DNA of 20,002 nt from Microcaldota archaeon (GCA_013151465.1 JAADIF010000017.1:1-20002), one strand, 5' to 3'. Positions 1 through 8,039 are shown, counted from the stretch's first letter. Translations and numbers: made by a program. The notes: generated by a model not told the origin, from the sequence alone.

Positions 1-1035
1 GGCGGATATTACCCAGCATCATTCGACACGACAACACTTCAGGACGGAAATTACACATTCACAGTGATAGGAACAGACATGGCAGGAAATGTGAACAATA
101 CAGAATCAGTTGTCTTCACGATAGACAACGACCCGCCATATTCAGTAATAGGTTACACAACCGGCTATGTACAGCCGTCAGCAAGCCAGGTCATAATGGT
201 GGAGGTAAGAGACCTTGGGCTTACCGCATCATCAATAACACTGCACTATAAGTTTGTACCCAACGGGGCTGAACAAACAACGACGATGACAGGAACTCAG
301 TCTCAAGCGACAAATTATACTGCAACGATAGAGACAACAGGCCTTGCAAACGGCTCCAGGATTGAATATTATGTAACGGGCACAGATTATGTCGGGCATA
401 ACATCCCATCAACAGGAAACAACGCCTCAAGCCCATTAGAAACGCTTTACATAGACACTGACGGACCTACGATATACGTAAATGCGCCATCGCCTTCAAT
501 AACGGATAATACACCGTTATTCAATCTGACAACATTAGAAAATGCGACATGCGCATATTCCCTGATGGATGTGCAGTTCAGCTCAATGACGCAGTTTACT
601 ACAACCGGCGGGACAAACCACCTTACGAATCTCTCGACGCTGACTGATAGCTACTACACATATTACTTCAAATGCAGGGATTCTGCGGGAAACATCGGAA
701 GAACGCAGGTAACATTCGACCTTGATACGCGCTCTCTTTACAACGTGACAAGGCCGGCTGTAAAACACAACTACTGGCTTTCCGGCTGGAATGCGTTTGC
801 CCTTCCTGAATGGCTTATAGACCAGACGGAACTTTCAGATAACAATGTGACAACCGTACTTGCATCTGTTGACGGAAATTACGAAGCCGTATGGGCAGAC
901 CTTGGAAACAACGGGACATGGTATTCATATGTCCCAGGCAGGCCTGTAAATGACTTCACATCATTCACATATAACGGCTCTGCCGAAGTCTATTACATAA
1001 AAATGAACACGACAGACAGGCTGGAGATAAACTGA
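1..1035 (+). CDS. Large secreted surface protein with Ig-like repeats (3' part)
   Basis: The reading frame is open from the first base, so this is the C-terminal 344 residues of a longer protein; a GTG at 64 is only an internal valine. The visible part has repeated beta-rich segments with the signatures GTDMAGN, IDNDPP and DTDGP, typical of bacterial and archaeal Ig-like/cadherin-like extracellular domains. It is Thr/Ser/Asn rich and holds about thirteen N-x-S/T sequons, consistent with a glycosylated cell-surface or secreted protein. The last ~100 residues (from about NVTRPAVKHNYW) are Trp/Tyr rich and look like a separate C-terminal domain. No transmembrane anchor or sortase-like motif is visible at the C-terminus. 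The next gene starts 34 bp downstream on the same strand and is also secreted, so the two may be co-transcribed. Ligand and function are unknown; surface localisation is inferred. Confidence 0.85.
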   Translation, partial: GGYYPASFDTTTLQDGNYTFTVIGTDMAGNVNNTESVVFTIDNDPPYSVIGYTTGYVQPSASQVIMVEVRDLGLTASSITLHYKFVPNGAEQTTTMTGTQSQATNYTATIETTGLANGSRIEYYVTGTDYVGHNIPSTGNNASSPLETLYIDTDGPTIYVNAPSPSITDNTPLFNLTTLENATCAYSLMDVQFSSMTQFTTTGGTNHLTNLSTLTDSYYTYYFKCRDSAGNIGRTQVTFDLDTRSLYNVTRPAVKHNYWLSGWNAFALPEWLIDQTELSDNNVTTVLASVDGNYEAVWADLGNNGTWYSYVPGRPVNDFTSFTYNGSAEVYYIKMNTTDRLEIN

Positions 1036-1060
1036 AATTGAGAGAAGGAAGAAGGACAAA

Positions 1061-1065
1061 GGTGA
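1061..1065 (+). promoter_or_regulatory. Ribosome binding site of the cysteine-rich membrane protein
   Basis: GGTGA, complementary to the archaeal 16S rRNA 3' end, lies 4 nt before the ATG at 1070 and fixes that start. It also argues that the gene is translated from a transcript with a leader, perhaps read through from the upstream surface-protein gene. Confidence 0.7.
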
Positions 1066-1069
1066 AAAA

Positions 1070-2482
1070 ATGAAAAAACAATTAGCATCGTTGATATTTG
1101 GAGCAATCTTCCTCCTTTCCATATCATTTGTTTATGCAATCGATGCTCCTCCGGGAGCAAGCTGGTGGGGGACCGTTACGATAGACGGCAGCTCAAGCAC
1201 AGACGGGGCAGTAGTTGAAGCCTTCATAAGCGGTTCAAAGGTTGCAAGCGATGTTGTGGGCTCTGATGCGAGTGGCTATTACCTTCTTAATGTCCCTTGC
1301 AGTGACGAAGACACCGTCGGCATAAGGGTCAATGGCATATTATCTTCTGAATCTAACGTTACATGTGACCTGGACAATGTTTCTACAGAGCTTAACCTGA
1401 CAGCAAGCAAGGCATCAAACGGGGCTGCATGCACATATGACGACGGCTGCTCAAGCGGAAACTGTGTTGACGGATACTGCTGCAACAGCGCATGTTCAGG
1501 CTCGTGCAACAGATGCAACGTGAGTGGGAGCGAAGGAACATGCACCAATGTCAACTCTTTATGCTCAGACTCAGACTCTTCATGCTATTGTTCAGGCGGT
1601 TCGTGCGTTGCATGTGACAGCGGATATTCATGTTCATCGCATTCATGTGTCGCTTCTTCTTCAGCGACGACTGGCGGAATTGAAGAAGAGAAGAAGGGAA
1701 ACGAAACAGAAGAAAAACATATAATATCGATGGTAAAGGCAAATGAAAAAACCAGTATTGACATAGAGAATGAAGACATACTGAGCATAACAGAAATCAC
1801 TATAACAACAAAGGAAGGAACAAAAGATATGACATTTGTGGAAGTCAATGTAAGAAAGGAAGATAAACCCTCTGTGACTTCTCCCACCGGAGAGAATGAG
1901 CATGTATATTCCTATTTTGACATATCGGTTTCCATTCCTGATGAAGTTATAGATAATACCATAATAAGGTTTAAGGTTTCATCTTCATGGGTTGCGGAAA
2001 ACGGCATAGATCCTGCAACAATCGCGATGTATAGATATGAGAACAGCGAATGGGTGAAGCTTGAAACAACAATGACAGGAAGTGATGACGGATATTATTA
2101 CTTTGAGTCGGTCTCGCCAGGATTCAGTGTGTATGTGGTGAAAGGAGAAACGAAGAAAGCTCCACTTGAAACATGCACGAACGGCGAGAAGAAATGCGAT
2201 GGTAATTCCGTTGTCGTGTGCAAGGACAATGCATGGAATATTCAGACAGAATGTGAGGACGGCTGCAGCGATGGTGAATGCATTAAAGCCCCGTCACAGC
2301 CACCTGTACAGGAAAAAGAAAATGAAGAAAATGCTGAAGGTATAGAACATACAGGAACTGTCCAACCTGAGGATAACGGGACATGGAATTATGTCGTACT
2401 GGCCCTTCTTGCAATCATAATAGTAGGCGTGATTGTCGTGCTTGCATCAAAGAAGGGAAAAGGCCTCAAGAGATTCAAATAG
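1070..2482 (+). CDS. Membrane-anchored cysteine-rich protein with PGF-pre-PGF-like domain
   Basis: 470 residues. Residues 1-23 form a signal peptide ending near VYA. Residues ~30-113 resemble a carboxypeptidase-regulatory-like beta domain. Residues 121-193 are a dense cysteine cluster containing DGYCCNSACSGSCNRCN followed by EGTC, which recalls the CC-x-x-x-C-x-G-x-C repeats of myxobacterial surface proteins. Residues ~209-358 match the PGF-pre-PGF pattern of archaeal surface proteins, ending in SPGFSVYVV. A second cysteine motif spans ~369-404. A single transmembrane helix (~440-460) is followed by a basic tail, giving a type I topology with the bulk outside the cell. The stop abuts the convergent trm1 stop with no spacer. 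Ligand and role are unknown; adhesion or envelope structure is the natural guess. Domain calls are by eye. Confidence 0.85.
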   Translation: MKKQLASLIFGAIFLLSISFVYAIDAPPGASWWGTVTIDGSSSTDGAVVEAFISGSKVASDVVGSDASGYYLLNVPCSDEDTVGIRVNGILSSESNVTCDLDNVSTELNLTASKASNGAACTYDDGCSSGNCVDGYCCNSACSGSCNRCNVSGSEGTCTNVNSLCSDSDSSCYCSGGSCVACDSGYSCSSHSCVASSSATTGGIEEEKKGNETEEKHIISMVKANEKTSIDIENEDILSITEITITTKEGTKDMTFVEVNVRKEDKPSVTSPTGENEHVYSYFDISVSIPDEVIDNTIIRFKVSSSWVAENGIDPATIAMYRYENSEWVKLETTMTGSDDGYYYFESVSPGFSVYVVKGETKKAPLETCTNGEKKCDGNSVVVCKDNAWNIQTECEDGCSDGECIKAPSQPPVQEKENEENAEGIEHTGTVQPEDNGTWNYVVLALLAIIIVGVIVVLASKKGKGLKRFK

Positions 2483-3595
2483 TTATCTTTTCATTTGTTT
2501 CAATATTTTTTCTATAATACGCACGGGGGCATTCGTCTTGAAGCCGAGGTCAGAAAGATGCGTCCTCGAAACAGCAAATCCCTCGCTTTCAAGCTTATTG
2601 AAGAAATCGCCCAATTTCGGGGCCGATATGCCAAGATTTTTGCATATCTTATGGATATTGTAATAGAACGGTTCGTCTATCTCCTGCACACACGTATGAA
2701 CGTCCTTTGTATCTGAGAAGCCTCTTGCTATCATATCCTTAAGGATGGCATCGCATATTTGGGAATCCTTCAATTTTCCGGTCCATAATGGCCCTGTTAT
2801 TCTTGCAGATTTCCCGCAATTTTGACATTTTTCATTGATGCCGACAGATTTCTGATAGCAGGAAGGGCAATAAGTTGTGAAATTTATATTACTGAGGTTT
2901 TGTGACACCCTTTCCTTGCCTCTTTCAGTAAATCCAACGACCCTGAAATAGTGTTTTGTGTGCGAAATGATAGGGTAGAATGCAATATCATGACGGGCAA
3001 GCTCCTTCTGTATGTTCATTGTAAGAACAGAAACGGCGAATTCCTTGAAAAAGTCAACCTTCTCTGCAAGCACGCCGTATCTATTCTGGCATGTGGTTTT
3101 GAATGTTCCGGAGAGAGCTCCTGTATCTGTTGCAGAAACAGCAAGAATTGCCCTTTTTTTAAGGGCGCTCCAGACATTGGGAAGATAATTCACCGGAGAG
3201 CCGAAAGGGTCAATGTCTACAAAATCGAACTCGCGCCTTCTTTCAAGGAAGAGTATGTTGCAGTCCTCATTTAATATCTCGTATTTTGATTTAGGGATTT
3301 TGTTAAGTTTGAGGTTTTTTTCTATGTATTTCACAGCGTGCGGATTTATGTCATTGAAGACAACCTTTTCTATTCCTTCAACCTCTTTGAGGATACGGAT
3401 TCCCCGGACTCCGGAAGCTGCCATAGGGTCAAGGACGACTAAATCATCGTCTACCTTTTTTCTGTGGATGGAAAGAAGCGAGATGACTACATTTCTTGCA
3501 TGGGCCATCTCAGGATTGTAGAAGACATCAGAATTTCTTCTTAGCGTTTCGTCCGGGACATAAAACCCCGCGGCGCCTTCTGTCACGAGTTTCAT
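2483..3595 (-). CDS. trm1: tRNA (guanine-26,N2-N2) dimethyltransferase Trm1
   Basis: 370 residues, the normal length for archaeal Trm1, which makes m2,2G at position 26 of tRNAs using S-adenosylmethionine. The N-terminus has the family pattern with VTEGAAGFYVP and FYNPEM. The SAM-binding Rossmann motif is VLDPMAASGVRGIR (54-67), followed by the acidic turn FNDINP (80-85) and the catalytic-site motif DIDPFGSP (127-134). DTGALSG (157-163) and a four-cysteine zinc site (C243, C246, C257, C260) are also present, and the C-terminal helical domain is complete. The ATG at 3595 lies about 22 nt from a TATA element at 3617-3622, which implies a leaderless mRNA. It is a single gene, divergent from the pilus-like operon and convergent with the PGF-pre-PGF gene. 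Identification is secure. Confidence 0.97.
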   Translation of the reverse strand: MKLVTEGAAGFYVPDETLRRNSDVFYNPEMAHARNVVISLLSIHRKKVDDDLVVLDPMAASGVRGIRILKEVEGIEKVVFNDINPHAVKYIEKNLKLNKIPKSKYEILNEDCNILFLERRREFDFVDIDPFGSPVNYLPNVWSALKKRAILAVSATDTGALSGTFKTTCQNRYGVLAEKVDFFKEFAVSVLTMNIQKELARHDIAFYPIISHTKHYFRVVGFTERGKERVSQNLSNINFTTYCPSCYQKSVGINEKCQNCGKSARITGPLWTGKLKDSQICDAILKDMIARGFSDTKDVHTCVQEIDEPFYYNIHKICKNLGISAPKLGDFFNKLESEGFAVSRTHLSDLGFKTNAPVRIIEKILKQMKR

Positions 3596-3616
3596 GGTTT
3601 GAATTTGCCGTGTGAG

Positions 3617-3622
3617 TTTAAA
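3617..3622. promoter_or_regulatory. Palindromic TATA element shared by trm1 and the pilus-like operon
   Basis: TTTAAA, within the wider stretch GTTTAAATC, is the only clear TATA-like element in the 3596-3669 divergent gap. It lies 22 nt from the trm1 ATG (minus) and 33-48 nt before the candidate plus-strand starts. Being self-complementary, it could seat TBP for both directions. No BRE was resolved. Confidence 0.45.
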
Positions 3623-3669
3623 TCTGTAAATGATTGCATTATTTCAACACGAAAATGCAATTTATTCTT

Positions 3670-4893
3670 ATGAATAATCCAAAAGGACAGATGTATTCCA
3701 TAATAGCCATGGTCCTAGTCATGCCTATGGTGCTTTTCTTATCGATGCATCTTATATCAGAGCAGGAAGGCAGAGGCGATATATATAAAGGCATAGTTGC
3801 AGAACAGATGGCAATTGTCCGCGATTCGATGGAGTCGGATTTCGAAAAGGCGATGGAGATATCGGCAGAAAGGGCATTTATATCAGCCACTAACTGGGAA
3901 ATATTGCAGGGAACGCCGTTGGAGGACGCCGTTTCCAATGTGACAACACTTATGATAGCTGGAACGATAAACGGAACCCAGAACCTCATAATGATAGACA
4001 ATACCATTACCGATTGGAGCAGCAAGATATCAGAAGTGGAAACAAACTTTGAAACTAATATATCATTTAATGATATGCATTTTTCTTCATACGCATTTAC
4101 AATTACAGTTTCATCAGACGTAAATATATCCGTAAACGATGAAACAACTGAAATGAGAATAGACATAGATAACATGGAAAAGGAAGTCAACATATCCATC
4201 GAGAATCTCGACGATCCGCTTTATCCGCTGAACACATACGGAATCCTGCAAAGGACGATAGTCTCCTATCCGTACCCATATAATGCAAAGAAGCTCATTA
4301 CCGGAGGAGTAAATTCAAGCGGGAGCTGCAGCGGAGAAGTTACTACGGACCCGGCAGATACGGCTCCGTCTGGAAAAATCCTGCTAATCTCTGATGCTGC
4401 TACCGTCTCAGACAGCGTCTTAAGGAATTTCGCAGGCATCATATCTGAAAACAGCATAAACCTATCCCTTTCCGGAATTTCGTGCTATAATACAGGAAAT
4501 GGAAGTGCCATAGTCACCGTGAACGGGACTATCAATGGCAGCGACTACGATACTGTATATATAGATGAAGAAACCGCAGCTGTGTGGCATCTGCCTTTCA
4601 GGGAGGCAGTCGAGGACGGGTATTATTTTGTCGGTATAGGGCCTAATATAACAAATCGGATGGAAAACAGCACTATGGAATCTACCGGCGGTATCGAAAG
4701 CATTGTAAACATCCAGGATCTTTCCATGGAGGGCCTTCCGGTAAGGGAGAATCAGGTCACTGTGGATTATTTATATTTTGCAAATGAAACTTATATCGGA
4801 TATAGCGTTAGGGGATTTCCCGGCTGGTTTAAGCTAAACTGCGAAAAGGCGCAGTCGTATGGACTAACTGAGCTTCTAGAGCATTTATGTTGA
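3670..4893 (+). CDS. Pilin-like secreted/membrane protein of a type IV pilus-like locus
   Basis: 407 residues from the ATG at 3670. The N-terminus NNPKGQMYSIIAMVLVMP resembles an archaeal class III (prepilin) signal: a short basic stretch, K-G-Q, then a hydrophobic helix. The rest is an extracellular Asn/Thr/Ser-rich beta domain with about a dozen N-x-S/T sequons and a few cysteines. In-frame starts at TTG 3634 and ATG 3655 would add 12 or 5 residues; 3670 was chosen because it gives the compact prepilin-like n-region, but no ribosome binding site decides it. Its last codons overlap the next ORF, which begins at 4887, and the ATPase follows, so the three form an operon. The inferred role is a pilin-like or pseudopilin-like component. 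It is much longer than usual pilins, and no named family was recognised. Confidence 0.7.
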   Translation: MNNPKGQMYSIIAMVLVMPMVLFLSMHLISEQEGRGDIYKGIVAEQMAIVRDSMESDFEKAMEISAERAFISATNWEILQGTPLEDAVSNVTTLMIAGTINGTQNLIMIDNTITDWSSKISEVETNFETNISFNDMHFSSYAFTITVSSDVNISVNDETTEMRIDIDNMEKEVNISIENLDDPLYPLNTYGILQRTIVSYPYPYNAKKLITGGVNSSGSCSGEVTTDPADTAPSGKILLISDAATVSDSVLRNFAGIISENSINLSLSGISCYNTGNGSAIVTVNGTINGSDYDTVYIDEETAAVWHLPFREAVEDGYYFVGIGPNITNRMENSTMESTGGIESIVNIQDLSMEGLPVRENQVTVDYLYFANETYIGYSVRGFPGWFKLNCEKAQSYGLTELLEHLC

Positions 4894-5597
4894 GTGATTT
4901 GATGAAGGAAGACATCCTGAAGACAGATGCAGACCGGCTTTATGAACTTATTCTTAAAGAGAAGAACATGACCGTTTCAAAAGCGGCAAAAGAACTAAAA
5001 ATAGACACAGAAGAAACTATACGCCTTGGTGAAATTCTTGAGGAGGATGGCCTTCTAAAGGTCCATTATCCACCGGTTGGCGAGCCTTTGCTCATCTACG
5101 GAGAAATGCAGAAAAAGGGGAAAGCCGGTGATAATAAAAATAAAAGAAAATCCAGAAGAGGGCAGATGAAAGCACTTGGTATAGCTCTGGCATTCGTATT
5201 TCTTATGCTTTCAATCGCATACAAAAACAGGCCGGATATGTTCAACAGCCTCTCGTTGTCGTTTGATATGTTATCAGAACCTTATTTAGATATGGACATG
5301 TTATTAATTATATCCACATTATTTACAATTATAATTATAGTTGTGATGGCAATCGCTCTTCACTTCAAGAAAAAAGGAGCTAAAAGGGCAAAGGGTTTGA
5401 AAGATGGAAAAGGAAGAACAGGTTCTGGGGGCGGAAAGAAAAAACCAGAAAGAAAAAACAGAAAAATCTTCAGCATCCTTAAAGCGGCATTCAGCATCAG
5501 GCGCAAACAAAACAAAACAAAACAAACAGGAAATCGTCGCCGAGTACGAGTTGCAGGCAGACAAACTAAAAGCAACCATACGGATAATAAAGGATAA
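4887..5597 (+). CDS. Winged-helix, two-TM membrane protein upstream of the secretion ATPase
   Basis: 236 residues; the ATG overlaps the last codons of the upstream gene, indicating translational coupling. Residues ~8-62 resemble a winged-helix/MarR-like fold, with a helix-turn-helix-like stretch around TVSKAAKELKIDTEE. Two hydrophobic segments follow (~94-112 and ~137-160), then a strongly basic Lys/Arg/Gly tail. The last 64 residues (173-236) are encoded in the same DNA as the first part of the ATPase, one frame away. Codons after about 5528 (runs of CGT, CGC, CGA) look unlike the rest of the genome, so the true protein may end or shift frame near there. It could be an assembly or regulatory partner of the ATPase. 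No TadC/FlaJ platform protein follows, and I do not recognise the family. Confidence 0.7.
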   Translation: MLSDLMKEDILKTDADRLYELILKEKNMTVSKAAKELKIDTEETIRLGEILEEDGLLKVHYPPVGEPLLIYGEMQKKGKAGDNKNKRKSRRGQMKALGIALAFVFLMLSIAYKNRPDMFNSLSLSFDMLSEPYLDMDMLLIISTLFTIIIIVVMAIALHFKKKGAKRAKGLKDGKGRTGSGGGKKKPERKNRKIFSILKAAFSIRRKQNKTKQTGNRRRVRVAGRQTKSNHTDNKG

Positions 5598-7014
5598 GAA
5601 GGAATACGTTCCCATATACGAGATGAGTTTCCCGCACATAGAAGAGGCGACAGAGGCAGTTCTTGAGCATGTAAGACATGACATAGTAGAGGATTTGACA
5701 TTGAACACCACAGAGATAATAGATCCGAAAGAAACGGAACAGCTCAAGGAGAGATTTACAAAAAAAGCGGAACAGCTCATTGATAAATACCTCCCAAACC
5801 TCCCAGATCTGAAAAAAGAATCACTCATAGGGATACTCATACAGGATTCTCTTGGGCTTGGACCGCTCGAGGTCTTTCTTCAGGATTTGAATCTGGAGGA
5901 AATTGTGGTCAACAACGCCAAGGAGCCTGTATGGGTTTATGACAGAAAATACGGGTGGCTGAAATCAAACGTCGTCATAGAGTCCGAAAATAAGATTTAT
6001 AACTATGCCGCCCAGATAGGAAGACGCGTCGGGATGCAGATTAGCAATTTAAGTCCACTTCTTGATGCATATCTTACAACAGGTGACAGGGTAAATGCTA
6101 CACTGTTTCCGATATCTTCTGCCGGAAACACGATGACAATCAGAAAATTTGCAAGGCGTGCCTGGACTATAACGGACTTCATAGAGGATGGTTCCCTTTC
6201 TCTTGATGTTGCGGCATTCCTTTGGCTTGCCATACAATATGAGCTTAATATCGTGGTTGCAGGCGGTACAGCAAGCGGCAAGACGTCGCTTCTTAACGTC
6301 CTTACGTGCTTCATACCGCCTACGCAGAGAATCATATCCATCGAGGATACAAGAGAGATACAGCTTCCAGATTTTCTTCACTGGCTTCCGATGACCACGA
6401 GGCCTCCAAATATCGAGGGGCGTGGTGAGGTCAGCATGCTCGATCTCATGATAAACGCGCTTAGGATGAGGCCTGACCGCATAGTCGTCGGCGAGATACG
6501 AAGGACACGGGAGGCGGAAGTCCTTTTCGAAGCAATAAATACGGGCCATTCCGTATATTCGACGCTTCACGCAAACACGGCTGATGAAGCATACAGACGT
6601 CTTGTGAATCCTCCGATAAACATAGCTCCGGCCCTTCTCGGCAGTCTTCAGCTCATAGTCGTCATGCATAGGGATAGAAGAAAAGGAATAAGGCGGCTTC
6701 TCGAAGTTTCCGAACTAATCCCTGCATCGGGACTTGATCAGATAAGAATAGAATTGAACACTATATTCAAGTGGATACCGTCTAAAGACGAGATAACAGA
6801 ATGGGGAAAACCGCACAGGGCGCTAAATGACATAAAACTTTTCTCCGCGATGGACGATGACGAACTTAAAGAAAACATTGAAGAGAAAAAGGCTATCTTA
6901 AAATGGCTCGTGGATAACCAGGTAAAAGACATAACGAAAGTCGGTAGAATCATCTCAGACTATTACAAAGACCATAAGCAAATACTTGAGATGGTAGGTT
7001 ATACCAAGAGCTGA
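5404..7014 (+). CDS. Type II/IV secretion system ATPase (GspE/FlaI/TadA-like)
   Basis: 536 residues. This family hydrolyses ATP at the cytoplasmic face to drive assembly of pili, archaella or secretion filaments. Visible landmarks are an N-terminal domain from about residue 46 (EYELQADKLKATIRII), Walker A GGTASGKT (287-294), the Asp box ISIEDTREI (311-319), a Walker B-like RPDRIVVGEIR (356-366) and the His box GHSVYSTLHAN (381-391). All key motifs are intact. An in-frame stop at 5398-5400 and the absence of other usable starts make ATG 5404 effectively the only start before the conserved domain, so the 194-bp overlap with the upstream ORF is real as sequenced. The first ~45 residues are Lys/Gln-rich low complexity. 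A companion TadC-type membrane protein is not in the window. The gene ends 1 bp from the convergent DUF655 gene. Confidence 0.93.
   Translation: MEKEEQVLGAERKNQKEKTEKSSASLKRHSASGANKTKQNKQEIVAEYELQADKLKATIRIIKDKKEYVPIYEMSFPHIEEATEAVLEHVRHDIVEDLTLNTTEIIDPKETEQLKERFTKKAEQLIDKYLPNLPDLKKESLIGILIQDSLGLGPLEVFLQDLNLEEIVVNNAKEPVWVYDRKYGWLKSNVVIESENKIYNYAAQIGRRVGMQISNLSPLLDAYLTTGDRVNATLFPISSAGNTMTIRKFARRAWTITDFIEDGSLSLDVAAFLWLAIQYELNIVVAGGTASGKTSLLNVLTCFIPPTQRIISIEDTREIQLPDFLHWLPMTTRPPNIEGRGEVSMLDLMINALRMRPDRIVVGEIRRTREAEVLFEAINTGHSVYSTLHANTADEAYRRLVNPPINIAPALLGSLQLIVVMHRDRRKGIRRLLEVSELIPASGLDQIRIELNTIFKWIPSKDEITEWGKPHRALNDIKLFSAMDDDELKENIEEKKAILKWLVDNQVKDITKVGRIISDYYKDHKQILEMVGYTKS
5505..5527 (+). repeat. 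AAAAC pentanucleotide repeat in dual-coding overlap
   Basis: Three exact AAAAC units (5509-5523) flanked by AAAC on each side lie inside the overlap of the winged-helix ORF and the ATPase ORF. The unit is not a multiple of three. Adding one unit would join the upstream ORF in frame to the ATPase (about 710 codons) and take the ATPase ATG out of frame. Confidence 0.8.
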
Positions 7015-7015
7015 A

Positions 7016-7603
7016 CTATCGCTGGAAAGAGGATGATTCGAATCTTGGGACAAAAAGCCTATACTTGTCCTTATTCTCCATCTCGCTCATGATACGGCTG
7101 ACAAGCATCTGTTCTATGTCAGGCAGCATCGGAACCCTCTTTTTGAGGTCTTCGAAAGATTCAAATTCCTTTTCCTTTCTTTCCGATATTATCGCCCACA
7201 AGTGTTTCTTTCCTATACCTGGAAGAAGCTCCAACCTGTGCAGACGCGTTGTGACAGGTCCTGCCTTGTTGAAGAAATCCAGGAACTTGTCATTCTTCTC
7301 TTCTATTATGTGTAACAGCATATCTTCGAGCTCGCCTCTTGCTCCTGTCGTCAGCTCGTTTATATCGAGACGCTTCCTGATATATTTTACAACATCCCTT
7401 TTACCGTCCCCGACATAGACCCTATCACCGACTTTAAGCATTTCGCCTTCCTTTATTATGACTTCAAGCAGCGAAAAAAAGTCCTCTCCTATTACCTGTG
7501 CAACTGGCTGCGATCTGCTCATGCCCGCATGACCGTGCTGAAGAAAATCAAGCACGAGGGCCCATTCGTCTTTCTTTAAATCCTTCCTAAGCATATTCAT
7601 CAC
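7016..7603 (-). CDS. DUF655 family protein with helix-hairpin-helix
   Basis: 195 residues. The sequence matches the archaeal DUF655 pattern: an N-terminal RNA/DNA-binding-like region with DFLQHGHAGMSR (19-30), a middle stretch with GDRVYVGDG, and a C-terminal helix-hairpin-helix around LELLPGIGKKHLWAI (124-138). DUF655 genes classically sit beside rpl21e, rpoF and ksgA, and the first two are here; the function is uncharacterised but probably linked to RNA or ribosome biogenesis. Start codons GTG 7603, ATG 7600 and ATG 7594 are all possible, with no clear ribosome binding site to choose among them. A 95-bp gap to rpoF contains TATA-like elements, so it may also have its own promoter. The next downstream gene is convergent, so the usual ksgA is missing here. 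Confidence 0.9.
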   Translation of the reverse strand: MMNMLRKDLKKDEWALVLDFLQHGHAGMSRSQPVAQVIGEDFFSLLEVIIKEGEMLKVGDRVYVGDGKRDVVKYIRKRLDINELTTGARGELEDMLLHIIEEKNDKFLDFFNKAGPVTTRLHRLELLPGIGKKHLWAIISERKEKEFESFEDLKKRVPMLPDIEQMLVSRIMSEMENKDKYRLFVPRFESSSFQR

Positions 7604-7640
7604 TTCGCCGAAGACAGTATTATAAAGTTATGAAAAAGTG

Positions 7641-7650
7641 TATTTAAAAG
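7641..7650 (-). promoter_or_regulatory. TATA-like element upstream of DUF655
   Basis: Read on the minus strand this is CTTTTAAATA, 38-47 nt before the DUF655 start. A second AT-rich element at 7620-7630 is closer, about 20 nt away. Either would allow DUF655 to be transcribed separately from rpoF. The T-rich stretch may also help terminate rpoF transcripts. Confidence 0.35.
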
Positions 7651-7653
7651 GTT

Positions 7654-7679
7654 TCTTATCTGAGAAAGTCCTCTTATCT
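7654..7679. repeat. Short direct repeat between rpoF and DUF655
   Basis: TCTTATCT occurs at 7654-7661 and 7672-7679, an 18-bp period. It lies between the rpoF stop and the DUF655 promoter-like elements. It could be a pair of regulator sites or chance in AT-rich DNA. Confidence 0.4.
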
Positions 7680-7698
7680 ATTCCGCAGCCTACGGCAT

Positions 7699-8028
7699 TC
7701 ACGGTGAGAGTGGTTTTGTAAGCTTAAGGATGGCATCTTTATCTGAATCGCTTAATATCGTGTGTTCATTAGCAAAAATCATGTTGAGTTCGTCCTTTGT
7801 CTTGGGTAGCACACTTGCGAGCACGACGATATGTCTCTCATTGAGCTTTTCTATCTTCGAAAGCCCGTCTATTAGGGTTTTGAGGTCCTTTTTTGTCATT
7901 TTTGCGAACTTGTTCAGGTGATCAAGAGATTTCTTCTGCTCATAGCCAAGCTCTTTCTGCTTGCTTCTTGCGGCCAGAATGGACCTTGCCTCCGGCCATG
8001 AAATCGGCTTTTCGTCCTTGATTTTCAC
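7699..8028 (-). CDS. rpoF: DNA-directed RNA polymerase subunit Rpo4 (RpoF)
   Basis: 109 residues, the standard size of archaeal Rpo4, which pairs with Rpo7 to form the stalk of RNA polymerase and contributes to initiation, processivity and termination. The sequence shows the family's organisation: an N-terminal segment with ISWPEARSIL, a helical Lys/Glu-rich middle with LDHLNKFAKM, and the C-terminal HRDC-like stretch LPKTKDELNMIFANEHTILSD. The start is GTG at 8028, chosen because GGTGAT lies 4 nt upstream and because it is 11 bp after the rpl21e stop. The order rpl21e-rpoF-DUF655 is a conserved archaeal cluster, which confirms the call. Confidence 0.95.
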   Translation of the reverse strand: MKIKDEKPISWPEARSILAARSKQKELGYEQKKSLDHLNKFAKMTKKDLKTLIDGLSKIEKLNERHIVVLASVLPKTKDELNMIFANEHTILSDSDKDAILKLTKPLSP

Positions 8029-8032
8029 TTAA

Positions 8033-8038
8033 ATCACC
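8033..8038 (-). promoter_or_regulatory. Ribosome binding site that decides the rpoF GTG start
   Basis: On the minus strand the sequence reads GGTGAT, then TTAA, then the GTG start at 8028. It lies between the rpl21e stop and rpoF, so the pair is co-transcribed and rpoF has its own strong Shine-Dalgarno site. Confidence 0.75.
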
Positions 8039-8039
8039 A

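Noticed and set aside
3639..4199. A 186-codon minus-strand open frame
   Set aside because: Antisense to the pilin-like protein; its Ser/Ile/Met-rich composition is the mirror of the coding strand.
6049..6669. A 206-codon minus-strand open frame
   Set aside because: It lies wholly antisense to the conserved core of the secretion ATPase, including Walker A and B, and its translation resembles no protein pattern.
7592..7606. A C-box-like GTGATGA on the minus strand, suggesting a C/D RNA
   Set aside because: It coincides with the DUF655 start codons and no D box CTGA follows at a suitable distance.
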